This document shows positions 43,677-52,098 of a DNA stretch of 64,000 nt, piece by piece (the stretch's first letter is position 1; every line of letters begins with the position of its first letter). The translations under genes and the position numbers were made by a program. The notes under the pieces were generated by a model. That model worked only from the letters and a program-made list of their open reading frames with translations. It ran no database searches and was not told the DNA's origin. Source of the DNA: Orbus sasakiae (GTDB lineage: Bacteria; Pseudomonadota; Gammaproteobacteria; Enterobacterales; Orbaceae); NCBI RefSeq assembly GCF_039542345.1, contig NZ_BAABHY010000001.1, positions 1,674,001-1,738,000 of the forward strand, given 5' to 3'.

Positions 43677-45308
43677 ATGACAGGATCTACAAGTAAGAAG
43701 CTCGCTAGTTTAGAACGCAATGAATATCTAACCAGACAACGACCTAAAACCGCCAAATCTGAAAATCCACTTGCTGATATTAAAGATAACGCTTTTTTCA
43801 AAGTGATCTTTTCAGATAGCTTTTCACTTGAAGAAAAAGTCGAAAATGTTACACAAATTCTAGAATTTACTGATGACAAAGAAGTGGACCGCTTAAAAGT
43901 CCAAGAATTTGATACTTTTAAAGAGTATTTACAATCGATTTCAGAAGAGATGTCTAAGCAACGCATTCAAATGACAGATACTGAAGTGTTTGCTGAATTA
44001 CAGAAAGTGTATGCTGATTTTAATGATGACCTTAATGATTTTATTGATAAAATTACCCCATTAACAGAAATCACTGACGCATTATATAATTTACGTCAAA
44101 ATGGCGAAACACGAAACGCACTTGCACAAATCAAAGCAGACCAAGAATGGGATAGTGCTAAAAATCAACAAAAAAACGATATTGAAAGCCATATTACCCA
44201 TCTTCAATCAGAAATCACGACTCTGCAAGATGAAATTTATCTATTACAACAAGACAAAAGCTTTTTTGGATTAGGCCAAATCAAAGCAGCATCCAAAGCT
44301 AAAATTCTTTCCAATGAAAATAAAATAGAAAGTCTTAAACAAGATATTGACAAAAAACGTCAAGAACTTAACAACATCAATCAAGAAATTCAAAGCCATC
44401 AGGCTGAGCGTTCAAAATCAATCGAAGTTGAAAAACTAAAAGAACTACTGAATTTAACATCAGAAGAACATACTCAACGTCAAGCTGAAATGGTGGGTTC
44501 AGCTTTAAAATTTGTTAATCAAGGTAAAGAGCGTTTTGGTGCTATCCGTGGTCACCTTGAAAAAATGGTAAAACAAATTGAAGGGCTCGGCGATAATAAC
44601 GGTAACATGATTCAAATCTATGCCATTATGAATGAGGCGACGAAAAAGGTCGAAAAAGCACATCGTGAACGTCGTAAAGAACTTGATGAAAAAAACACTG
44701 GCGATAATTTACTTGAATCTATGAAGTTAGATGAAACTTGTCGTAATTTGGATGAACATATTGATACAGTATCGACAGCAACGGTTGATACAATGCAAAC
44801 TTATGGTGAGCTAACTACTGAAGCCATTAAAATTCGTAATATGCAAACTGCAACAAAAAAACAAGTCGAAAGTGCACGAGCAATGCACTCACGAGGTATT
44901 GCATCAGTAGCATCACAATTAAGTGTGGTCGTGACAGCCGTTAACTCTGCTGCAATAAATGAAGCGCAATCTATGGCAGGTAACACACTTGCTGAAATGG
45001 CTCGAGTAACAAACGATATAGCTAAAAATGAAGCCATCCGTATTGCAACGGGTCGCGATGAAATTAATAATGATCTTGAACTTATGTTACAAAACTTGGC
45101 TGAATTTGGTGATACACAACGTGAAGCAACAGAAATTACGCGTTCAGCACTTGAAACAATGCGTTCAAACTTAGAAGAAATCGAAAAAATGGCTAAGGAT
45201 GTTCAGACCGATACACGTGATTTTATTGCTGTCACAAGTGATGTTTTATCACAAAAAACTGACACCAAAAAGACCGAGTCAGGTACGACCTCACCATTTA
45301 AACTGTGA
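43677..45308 (+). CDS. Coiled-coil protein, remotely TelA-like; first gene of an uncharacterised operon
   Basis: A 543-residue soluble, mostly helical, acidic/basic-rich protein with no signal peptide or membrane helix. A long heptad-like coiled coil spans about residues 150-250 (IESHITHLQSEITTLQDEIY and following). The C-terminal half (about 320-530) has repeats of the kind QLSVVVTAVNSAAINEAQ, NTLAEM, and SALETMRSNLEEIEKM that loosely resemble the TelA/KlaA (toxic-anion resistance) helical domain; this is my remote reading and not a firm match. AAGGA lies 7 bases before the ATG. The AAA+ gene follows 13 bases after its stop. Likely a substrate, adaptor or scaffold for that ATPase. Confidence 0.7.
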   Translation: MTGSTSKKLASLERNEYLTRQRPKTAKSENPLADIKDNAFFKVIFSDSFSLEEKVENVTQILEFTDDKEVDRLKVQEFDTFKEYLQSISEEMSKQRIQMTDTEVFAELQKVYADFNDDLNDFIDKITPLTEITDALYNLRQNGETRNALAQIKADQEWDSAKNQQKNDIESHITHLQSEITTLQDEIYLLQQDKSFFGLGQIKAASKAKILSNENKIESLKQDIDKKRQELNNINQEIQSHQAERSKSIEVEKLKELLNLTSEEHTQRQAEMVGSALKFVNQGKERFGAIRGHLEKMVKQIEGLGDNNGNMIQIYAIMNEATKKVEKAHRERRKELDEKNTGDNLLESMKLDETCRNLDEHIDTVSTATVDTMQTYGELTTEAIKIRNMQTATKKQVESARAMHSRGIASVASQLSVVVTAVNSAAINEAQSMAGNTLAEMARVTNDIAKNEAIRIATGRDEINNDLELMLQNLAEFGDTQREATEITRSALETMRSNLEEIEKMAKDVQTDTRDFIAVTSDVLSQKTDTKKTESGTTSPFKL

Positions 45309-45321
45309 TAAGGAATTCACT

Positions 45322-47451
45322 ATGTACTTAGTCAGAGGACGTGAATATCTAGCTAAACATCCCCATTTTTCGTTGGTTGGTAGAGAACATGATCTAGAAC
45401 GTATTTCATCAATTCTGATCCGTCGTTCATCAAATTCACTTTTATTAACTGGACCAACTGGTGTGGGGGTTTCAGCCCTCACATTAGGATTGCAAGCAGC
45501 AAAAACATTTCCAGACACTCCGTTTGATTTAATTGTCAAAAAACTTTTTTGGTTAAATACAGATGCCCTTTTTGCTAGTGGTGATAGCAGTAAAATCAAT
45601 AATGAATTTCAGGGTATTTTAAAAAAATTAATGCAAACCCCTGAGTCTGTATTAATCATTACGGATACTGCAAATTTTTTGGAGGGAGCCCATAATACAG
45701 GTAACTCTCATTTTATCAATGCATTAAACAATGCCGATAAATCGAATAACTTTCAGGTAATACTGGAAGTTCGAGACGAAAAGCTCAGTAGTGTTTTAAA
45801 AGCTAGTACAAATATGGCTGAATTATATACGCTATATGATGTAAAAGAACCAATGGGTAGTGATTTAAAAGCAATCGTAACAGCGGTTGCTAAAGAACTC
45901 TCGGAACATCATAAAATAGAAGTAGATTCCGCCGCGGTCGATGAGGCAATTCATTTAACAAGTAAATATCGAGATAGCTTAGGTCTTGGTGGTGCACAAC
46001 CACAACGAGCTATTTCACTACTGGATAGAGCCTTAGCAAGCTATCGACAGTTTACCCATAAGCAGCATCCCGTCATTACAGAATTAACATATCAAATTGC
46101 AAAAACAACCGATGAGGCAAAACGTCATCAGCTGCAAAGCCAACTAACACAATGGCAAAATGATTGGCAAGATTTAAAAGCTGAAATCAGTAAAACTTAT
46201 CAATATCAACGTGATGCTGAAACATTACGTTTTACCTTACAAGATGAAATCAGTGTTCTACAGGAAGAAGAAAAGAATAATATAGTCCCTGAATCCGCCG
46301 CGGTAAAAACATTTGCTCAACTGACATCGAGTGGCTTTGATTCACCTGCTGTGAGTAAAATTAAAGAGAAAATTCGTCAGATTGATAAAGAAATTGAGCA
46401 AAATAATGTCCGACACAATCAACTGGTTATGCTAGCGAATAAAGATCTACGATTAATGCGTCATGAAGTTATTGCTGAATTTAGTAAAATATCTGGCATT
46501 TCTGCTAATAAACTTGATGAAAATGAAGTGGAAAATCTGATCAATCTTGAAACGAATTTACTCTCACGTATTTTTGGTCAAGATAGTGTTGTCAAACATG
46601 TTGCAAACTCAGTTAAAGTTGCCAAAGTTGATACATTAGATGAATCAGGCCCAGCGGTATCTTATCTATTCTTAGGTCCATCTGGAGTTGGTAAAACTGA
46701 GATGGCAAAGGCATTGGCACAATATGTTTATGGTGATGAAAAATCATTAGTCCGTTTTGATATGTCTGAATATATGGAGAAGCACGCTGTCGCAAAATTG
46801 ATAGGCGCACCACCAGGTTATGAAGGATTTGAAGCTGGTGGTATTTTAACCAACTCAGTTCGTAAAAAACCAGTCGGAATTTATCTTTTTGATGAAATAG
46901 AAAAAGCACATCCTGATGTGTTTAATATATTTTTACAAGTCCTTTCTGATGGGCGGTTAACGGATAATGTCGGTCGAACTGTTGATTTTTCAGATATTAT
47001 GATAATTATGACATCCAACATTGGTCAACCTTACTACTTAAATCCAGAATTATCAGATGAAAGTGCACGTGAACTTGCAACCAATGAGCTGAATAATACT
47101 TATCGTTCAGAACTTCTTAATCGTTTTAATGGACGTGAAAATATTTTACATTTTAAACGTTTGCCGATTGAGGTTATTGAAAAAATTATTCGACGAGAGA
47201 TAACCAAATTAAATAAATCTTATCAAGCAAGAGGACTTGCTATTAATATGCAAGATAGCTGTATTAGTGCATTTTGTCAGGATCATTATGACTTAATTCG
47301 CGGTGCGAGGGGATTACCTGGATATATTAAAACAAATATCAGACCAATTATTGTTAACCATATTTTGCTTAATCCTCATGATCAAGGTCATTTTAATGCC
47401 GTTTATAATAGAGAGTCGCATAAATTTGACATTACATTTTCTAAACATTGA
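45322..47451 (+). CDS. ClpB/ClpA-like double AAA+ ATPase with a degenerate first domain
   Basis: A product of about 709 residues. D1 (about 20-265) has a Walker A in which Lys is replaced (GPTGVGVSAL, residues 44-53) and a Walker B without the catalytic Glu (LIITDTANF), so it should not hydrolyse ATP. A helical, coiled-coil-like linker spans about 265-420. D2 is intact: GPSGVGKTE with Lys458, pore loop GAPPGYEGFEAGG with Tyr500, Walker B LFDEIEKAH (Asp524, Glu525), MTSNIG sensor 1, LLNRFN arginine finger and GARGLPGYI sensor 2. No Clp N-domain and no obvious ClpP-binding tripeptide loop. The ATG at 45322 has AAGGA 7 bases upstream; an earlier in-frame start would overlap the previous gene by 110 bases. 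Confidence 0.82.
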   Translation: MYLVRGREYLAKHPHFSLVGREHDLERISSILIRRSSNSLLLTGPTGVGVSALTLGLQAAKTFPDTPFDLIVKKLFWLNTDALFASGDSSKINNEFQGILKKLMQTPESVLIITDTANFLEGAHNTGNSHFINALNNADKSNNFQVILEVRDEKLSSVLKASTNMAELYTLYDVKEPMGSDLKAIVTAVAKELSEHHKIEVDSAAVDEAIHLTSKYRDSLGLGGAQPQRAISLLDRALASYRQFTHKQHPVITELTYQIAKTTDEAKRHQLQSQLTQWQNDWQDLKAEISKTYQYQRDAETLRFTLQDEISVLQEEEKNNIVPESAAVKTFAQLTSSGFDSPAVSKIKEKIRQIDKEIEQNNVRHNQLVMLANKDLRLMRHEVIAEFSKISGISANKLDENEVENLINLETNLLSRIFGQDSVVKHVANSVKVAKVDTLDESGPAVSYLFLGPSGVGKTEMAKALAQYVYGDEKSLVRFDMSEYMEKHAVAKLIGAPPGYEGFEAGGILTNSVRKKPVGIYLFDEIEKAHPDVFNIFLQVLSDGRLTDNVGRTVDFSDIMIIMTSNIGQPYYLNPELSDESARELATNELNNTYRSELLNRFNGRENILHFKRLPIEVIEKIIRREITKLNKSYQARGLAINMQDSCISAFCQDHYDLIRGARGLPGYIKTNIRPIIVNHILLNPHDQGHFNAVYNRESHKFDITFSKH

Positions 47452-47462
47452 GGAAATAACCA

Positions 47463-48029
47463 ATGCAGCAACTGCGTAATTTTTTGCAAAAGCTCATTGC
47501 TTTAGTGCAATATGTGAGTTGCAAACTCAGTATTGTTTTGGGTTGGTATAAGAAACTATGGGTAAGATACACTTATAACAAGTATGATGAATTTGTATAC
47601 AAAAGGGGCATATTGATGCTCCTTGGCACTTTATTGGTCCCTTTTCTACTCTATTTTATTTTGTTATTAGGCTATTACTTTGCAACATACAAACAAGAAG
47701 TCGTTTATCTTAATCATTCAGAAGAAATTTACCCTGACGATAATATTTGGGGAGTAAGGGGATGCCATACACAATTTTGCGATAGTGAATCGTCGCTTTA
47801 TTTTAGGATTAAACCTTCGATTTTTCATCACGCATGGAATATCATACATCATGGTAATATTTTTTTACCTGATGCGATCGGTTCAAGTGTACCGACAGGA
47901 TTAACTCGATGTGAAGTCACCTCATATGGGGTTCGTATGCGTATGACAATGTATTTTAATATTTATCCAAATGTATTGCATATCAATTGCCACGAATTAT
48001 CTCCAGTTAATCAACCTTCTCAACCTTGA
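47463..48029 (+). CDS. One-pass membrane protein, third gene of the AAA+ operon
   Basis: A 188-residue protein. Residues 1-48 are basic and cytoplasmic, 49-73 form a single hydrophobic helix (GILMLLGTLLVPFLLYFILLLG), and the remaining 115 residues should be outside the cytoplasm. That part has four Cys (101, 106, 150, 176), which could form two disulfides. No known family. It begins 11 bases after the ATPase stop, with AGGAAA upstream, so it is cotranscribed. It could anchor the ATPase and the coiled-coil protein at the inner membrane. Confidence 0.72.
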   Translation: MQQLRNFLQKLIALVQYVSCKLSIVLGWYKKLWVRYTYNKYDEFVYKRGILMLLGTLLVPFLLYFILLLGYYFATYKQEVVYLNHSEEIYPDDNIWGVRGCHTQFCDSESSLYFRIKPSIFHHAWNIIHHGNIFLPDAIGSSVPTGLTRCEVTSYGVRMRMTMYFNIYPNVLHINCHELSPVNQPSQP

Positions 48030-48049
48030 TAATGTTTAATAGTTAATGT

Positions 48050-49240
48050 ATGCAACAAAAAATAATCATCATTGGGGCCGGCGCTGCCGGCTTGTTTTGT
48101 GCGAGTATTCTGGGACAAAACGGTTTTAACGTCACTGTTATTGATAACGGTAAAAAAGTGGGACGCAAAATTTTAATGTCTGGTGGCGGCTATTGTAATT
48201 TTACCAATCTAAATATTGACGCTGGCAACTATCTATCAAATAATCCTCATTTTTGTAAATCTGCGTTAAAACGCTATACTCAATGGGACTTTATTCAACT
48301 CGTTAATCAATACCAAATTGCTTATCATGAAAAAGAGCATGGCCAATTATTTTGTGACGTAAGTGCACAAAATATCGTTGATATGTTGCTAAATGAATGT
48401 CATAAAGGGCATGTCACTTTAAAAATGCAAACTGAATTGCTTGATCTTAAACAAACTGAATCCGGTTTTTTATTAGATACATCTCACGGTCCAATCAGCG
48501 CAAATAAAGTGATTGTTGCAACGGGTGGCTTATCAATGCCTAGGCTGGGTACAACGCCTATTGGCTATAAGATTGCAGAAAGATTTCATTTACCCGTCAC
48601 TCCAATTAGAGCGGGTCTTGTTCCTTTTACATTACAACCGACATTACTTGACATTTTATCACAACTTGCCGGTATTTCAGTATTTGCCAATGTCTCGGTT
48701 AAGCATCAGCAGTTTAAAGGTAATGTTCTATTTACGCACAGAGGGTTATCTGGACCGGCTATACTTCAGATTTCAAGCTATTGGCAAGCCGGCGACATCG
48801 TACATATTAACTTGGTCCCAGACCTCGATTTGGCTGATTTTTTTGACCAACAACGTGAACAAGCCGCCAATCAACAGTTAAAAACCATTTTAGCTAAAAT
48901 ATTGCCTAAGCGACTGATTGAAGTACTGATTGAGCTTCATATTATAGAAGATATTACGCTAAAACAGCTTAATTTAAAGCAACAATCCCAGTTGATTGAA
49001 CAGCTTTACGATTGGCAGATTATTCCAAATGGTACTGAAGGCTACCGTACCGCAGAAGTCACCTTAGGCGGCGTAAGTACTGATGCCTTATCGTCAAAAA
49101 CAATGGCAAGTAAATCAATCCCTGATCTCTATTTTATTGGTGAAGTGGTCGATGTTAGTGGCTGGTTAGGTGGATACAATTTTCAATGGGCTTGGAGCAG
49201 TGCCTATGCCTGTGCAAGTGAAATCATTAATGAAAAATAA
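48050..49240 (+). CDS. FAD/NAD(P)-dependent oxidoreductase, HI0933/YhiN family
   Basis: A 396-residue flavoprotein. KIIIIGAGAAGLFCASILGQ is the N-terminal Rossmann FAD motif; KVGRKILMSGGGYCNFTN is diagnostic of the HI0933/YhiN group; VIVATGGLSMPRLG and the C-terminal LYFIGEVVDVSGWLGGYNFQ close the FAD site. The physiological substrate is unknown. It starts 20 bases after the membrane-protein gene, so it may be on the same transcript, although this family is widely conserved and not tied to that operon. Confidence 0.9.
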   Translation: MQQKIIIIGAGAAGLFCASILGQNGFNVTVIDNGKKVGRKILMSGGGYCNFTNLNIDAGNYLSNNPHFCKSALKRYTQWDFIQLVNQYQIAYHEKEHGQLFCDVSAQNIVDMLLNECHKGHVTLKMQTELLDLKQTESGFLLDTSHGPISANKVIVATGGLSMPRLGTTPIGYKIAERFHLPVTPIRAGLVPFTLQPTLLDILSQLAGISVFANVSVKHQQFKGNVLFTHRGLSGPAILQISSYWQAGDIVHINLVPDLDLADFFDQQREQAANQQLKTILAKILPKRLIEVLIELHIIEDITLKQLNLKQQSQLIEQLYDWQIIPNGTEGYRTAEVTLGGVSTDALSSKTMASKSIPDLYFIGEVVDVSGWLGGYNFQWAWSSAYACASEIINEK

Positions 49241-49331
49241 CAATGCATTCGAAAATTAACCAATAACTTTCACGGTAAATAGGGTATGTTTACATCAGAA
49301 CAAACACTTTTGGGGTAGGAAACGATATCTG

Positions 49332-49365
49332 GAATAAAAAATAGCCACTAATTGAGTGGCTATTT
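49332..49365 (-). terminator. Terminator of the rpsP-rimM-trmD-rplS operon
   Basis: AAATAGCCACT and AGTGGCTATTT form a perfect 11-bp stem with a 5-base loop; on the minus strand it is followed by TTTTTATT. It may also serve the convergent oxidoreductase gene. Confidence 0.88.
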
Positions 49366-49401
49366 CTCTTATATTTTAAGATTTTTTGTGAAATCGTAAA
49401 A

Positions 49402-49752
49402 TTAGTTAAGACGCTCTTTAATACGAGCAGCTTTACCACGAAGTTCACGTAGGTAGTATAGTTTAGCTTGACGAACATCACCACGACGTTTAACGCTGAT
49501 TGAATCAACTACTGGTGAGTGAGTTTGGAACACACGCTCAACACCTTCACCGTTTGAAATTTTACGTACAGTGAATGCAGAGTGTAAACCACGATTACGA
49601 ATAGCGATAACCACACCTTCATATGCTTGAAGACGTTTTTTGTTACCTTCAACAACCCATACTTTTACTTCAACGGTATCACCCGGACGAAAAGCAGGAA
49701 TGTCTTTTTTCATCTGTTCTTGTTCTATTTGCTGAATAATTGCATTTTTCAT
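49402..49752 (-). CDS. rplS: 50S ribosomal protein bL19
   Basis: A 116-residue protein matching bL19 (E. coli 115): FRPGDTVEVKVWVVEGNKKR, QAYEGVVIAIRNRGLHSAFTVRKISNGEGVERVF is represented throughout, and RGDVRQAKLYYLRELRGKAARIKERL closes it. It lies at the 30S-50S bridge. It is last in the classical operon, with a 30-base gap from trmD. Confidence 0.98.
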   Translation of the reverse strand: MKNAIIQQIEQEQMKKDIPAFRPGDTVEVKVWVVEGNKKRLQAYEGVVIAIRNRGLHSAFTVRKISNGEGVERVFQTHSPVVDSISVKRRGDVRQAKLYYLRELRGKAARIKERLN

Positions 49753-49782
49753 ATTAATTCTCTTCCTAGTTACACTGAAAAC

Positions 49783-50535
49783 TTAGCTACTTTGTTTTGT
49801 GCTGTATTCTTGTTTGAATTCAGCAAGTAAACGCTGTTCTTCGTCAGTCAGAGCTAGATTATTTAGAAGATCTTCTCTTCTAAGCCAAGTCCGTCCTAGA
49901 GATTGCTTTAATCGCCAGCGACGAATTTCTTCATGGTGACCGGACATTAACACGTCAGGCACCGCCATTTCATCTAACACTTCTGGGCGAGTATAGTGTG
50001 GGCAATCAAGTAAACCATTAGCAAAAGAGTCCTCTTCTGCTGACGATTCATGATTCAATACACCAGGAATGAACCGAGCTATTGCATCAATCATCACCAT
50101 TGCCGGTAACTCACCACCACTTAACACATAATCCCCAATTGACCATTCTTCATCAATTTCGGTTTGGATTATGCGTTCATCTATGCCCTCATATCGACCA
50201 CAAATAAGAATCATCTTACTTTGCTTAGATAACTCATAAACCCCTTTTTGATCGAGTTTACGCCCTTGTGGAGACAGATAAATCACTTTTGTATCAGATC
50301 CCAATTGCGCTTTTGCCGCATGAATCGCATCACGTAAAGGTTGCACCATCATTAACATGCCAGGGCCACCACCGTACGGTCTATCATCAACCGTCTTATG
50401 CTTATCATAAGCAAAACTACGTGGATTCCAATACTGAACGTCCAATAAACTGTTTTTAACGGCCCTACCTGTTACACCATAACTTGTAATTGCTTGGAAC
50501 ATCTCAGGAAATAGGCTAATTACGCCAATTTTCAT
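49783..50535 (-). CDS. trmD: tRNA (guanine-N1)-methyltransferase
   Basis: TrmD makes m1G37 in tRNAs reading CNN codons, preventing frameshifts. The 250 residues show the SPOUT trefoil-knot motifs: IYLSPQGRKLDQ, ILICGRYEGIDERI and WSIGDYVLSGGELPAMVMIDA. Close to E. coli TrmD (255). Third gene of the rpsP operon. Confidence 0.98.
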   Translation of the reverse strand: MKIGVISLFPEMFQAITSYGVTGRAVKNSLLDVQYWNPRSFAYDKHKTVDDRPYGGGPGMLMMVQPLRDAIHAAKAQLGSDTKVIYLSPQGRKLDQKGVYELSKQSKMILICGRYEGIDERIIQTEIDEEWSIGDYVLSGGELPAMVMIDAIARFIPGVLNHESSAEEDSFANGLLDCPHYTRPEVLDEMAVPDVLMSGHHEEIRRWRLKQSLGRTWLRREDLLNNLALTDEEQRLLAEFKQEYSTKQSS

Positions 50536-50580
50536 GCTTTGCCCCCAAAGACATTAGTGATTTTAATTTTGATAACAAAA

Positions 50581-51108
50581 TTAAAAAGCAGGATCCCAAT
50601 CCACTGTGATTTGTTTAATTGATAAATCAACTTGTTTAATAAATTGATCTTCAACAAACGGAATCAAACGTTCTTTTGCTCCAAATGCATCTTTTAAATT
50701 TGCTTTGACCACGAGCACATCGTTTGAGCCGGTTTCCATTAGATCAACAACTTGACCTAAATCATAGCCATTTACCGTTACCACTTTACAGCCGATCAGA
50801 TCTTTCCAATAAAAATCACCGTCTTCAAGATCTGGCAATTTTTGTACATCAACAAAAATTTCAAAATTCGTTAATGCGTTGGCTTCATCTCGATCGTTAA
50901 TGCCTTTAAGTTTGACAATGGTATCTTGATTATGTGGCTTAAAGCTTTCAACTTCAACTTCTTGCCATTTACCCGCTCTTTGAATATACCACGGTGTATA
51001 ATCAAAAAGACTATTTGGATCTTCTGTAAATGAAAAAACCCTAAGCCAACCACGAATGCCATAACTTGAACCAAGCTTGCCTACGACGATTAAATTTTCA
51101 GTATTCAT
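50581..51108 (-). CDS. rimM: Ribosome maturation factor RimM
   Basis: A 175-residue 30S assembly factor that binds uS19. The N-terminal RimM domain has VVGKLGSSYGIRGWLRV; the C-terminal PRC-barrel has FYWKDLIGCKVVTVNGYDLG and LIPFVEDQFIKQVD. Located between rpsP and trmD as in enteric bacteria. Confidence 0.97.
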   Translation of the reverse strand: MNTENLIVVGKLGSSYGIRGWLRVFSFTEDPNSLFDYTPWYIQRAGKWQEVEVESFKPHNQDTIVKLKGINDRDEANALTNFEIFVDVQKLPDLEDGDFYWKDLIGCKVVTVNGYDLGQVVDLMETGSNDVLVVKANLKDAFGAKERLIPFVEDQFIKQVDLSIKQITVDWDPAF

Positions 51109-51143
51109 TTACATGTTACTCTTTAGCTGTTATTCAATAATGA

Positions 51144-51392
51144 TTAAGCAGCTTTTTGTGCTTGTTTGATTAGTGCGTTAACACGATCAGAAACAGTAGC
51201 ACCTAAACCTACCCAGTGATTTACGCGATCTAGATCTAAACGTAATTCTTCTGCATTACCTTGTGCGATTGGGTTAAAAAATCCAACGCGCTCGATAAAA
51301 CGACCATCACGTGGGTTACGGCTATCAGTCACAACGACTTGATAAAATGGACGTTTCTTAGAACCGCCACGAGCTAAACGAATAGTTACCAT
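51144..51392 (-). CDS. rpsP: 30S ribosomal protein bS16
   Basis: An 82-residue protein with the family start MVTIRLARGGSKKRPFYQVV, then DSRNPRDGRFIERVGFFNP and DRVNHWVGLGATVSDRV. The same length as E. coli bS16. First gene of the operon. Confidence 0.98.
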   Translation of the reverse strand: MVTIRLARGGSKKRPFYQVVVTDSRNPRDGRFIERVGFFNPIAQGNAEELRLDLDRVNHWVGLGATVSDRVNALIKQAQKAA

Positions 51393-51491
51393 AACTTCCT
51401 CTTAAAATTAAATTATATATTGCTTGGTTAATGACTATCTTGCAAATGCACTAAAAAGCACATCGGCAAAACAGAAATAAAAGCCCCAGAA

Positions 51492-51519
51492 TTATACTCT
51501 TTTTTGACTAAAGTGCAAT
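51492..51519 (-). promoter_or_regulatory. Promoter of the rpsP operon
   Basis: On the minus strand TTGCAC (51519-51514) and a perfect TATAAT (51497-51492) with a 16-base spacer, about 95 bases ahead of rpsP. Confidence 0.75.
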
Positions 51520-51581
51520 CATTGATTTCAATTGCCAACAACGGTGTTTTTTGGACTCGACGACAGTAAATGAATTTACTG

Positions 51582-51905
51582 TCAGCTCGCCAATCGAGAT
51601 TCCCAATTAGCTAACCAAACCTCATAAGCAGCTAAATTAAAATCCCCTACTAATTGATAGCCCCACTCGGTAAACACTGCGTCTGGGAAGAGTTGCATAA
51701 ATTGTTTAGCCGGAAACCCACCCTTAATCACAAAACGGTTATTGGCACTTTTAACATAGCTGCACGTTGGTATTAGCTTTTTACCAATTAACTCGGTCAC
51801 AATATAAAAAGAACGGTTATGCACTTTAATAAATAAACCCTGCAAAATAAAATTAACGGTTTTAGGGTATAAATCCTCAATTTCAAGGATTTGTTTTGTG
51901 TTCAT
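51582..51905 (-). CDS. Hypothetical protein
   Basis: A 107-residue soluble protein, not recognised. It has no signal peptide or membrane helix. Alternating strands (TVNFILQGLFIKVHNRSFYIVTELI) and a C-terminal Trp-rich helix (YEVWLANWESRLAS) suggest a small alpha/beta fold. AAGGG lies 8 bases before the ATG. It sits alone between the rpsP operon and the surface-protein gene. Confidence 0.6.
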   Translation of the reverse strand: MNTKQILEIEDLYPKTVNFILQGLFIKVHNRSFYIVTELIGKKLIPTCSYVKSANNRFVIKGGFPAKQFMQLFPDAVFTEWGYQLVGDFNLAAYEVWLANWESRLAS

Positions 51906-51987
51906 TAAAATAACCCTTTTTAATTGATTGTTCTATAAAATAAAACAACCATTGTTAAAATACTTAGAACTAAGGTTGGACTGGCTA

Positions 51988-52019
51988 CTCGCGCTTTTCG
52001 TTTACCCAAAAGGCGCGAG
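51988..52019. repeat. GC-rich hairpin between hypothetical gene and surface-protein gene
   Basis: CTCGCGCTTTT pairs with AAAAGGCGCGAG (one bulged base, 9-base loop). It lies about 80 bases past the stop of the 52099 gene. There is no adjoining T run in either direction, so its role as terminator is uncertain. GC content is well above the surroundings. Confidence 0.5.
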
Positions 52020-52098
52020 AAAGTAAACCTTGATACCTCATGTCTGCATGACTTAAATTTTGCAGCTCAATCTTGTAACATGATATTGCACGTTACTT

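Noticed and set aside
45199..45321. Longer start of the AAA+ gene inside the coiled-coil gene
   Set aside because: The extension has no family similarity and the ATG at 45322 has a proper ribosome-binding site.
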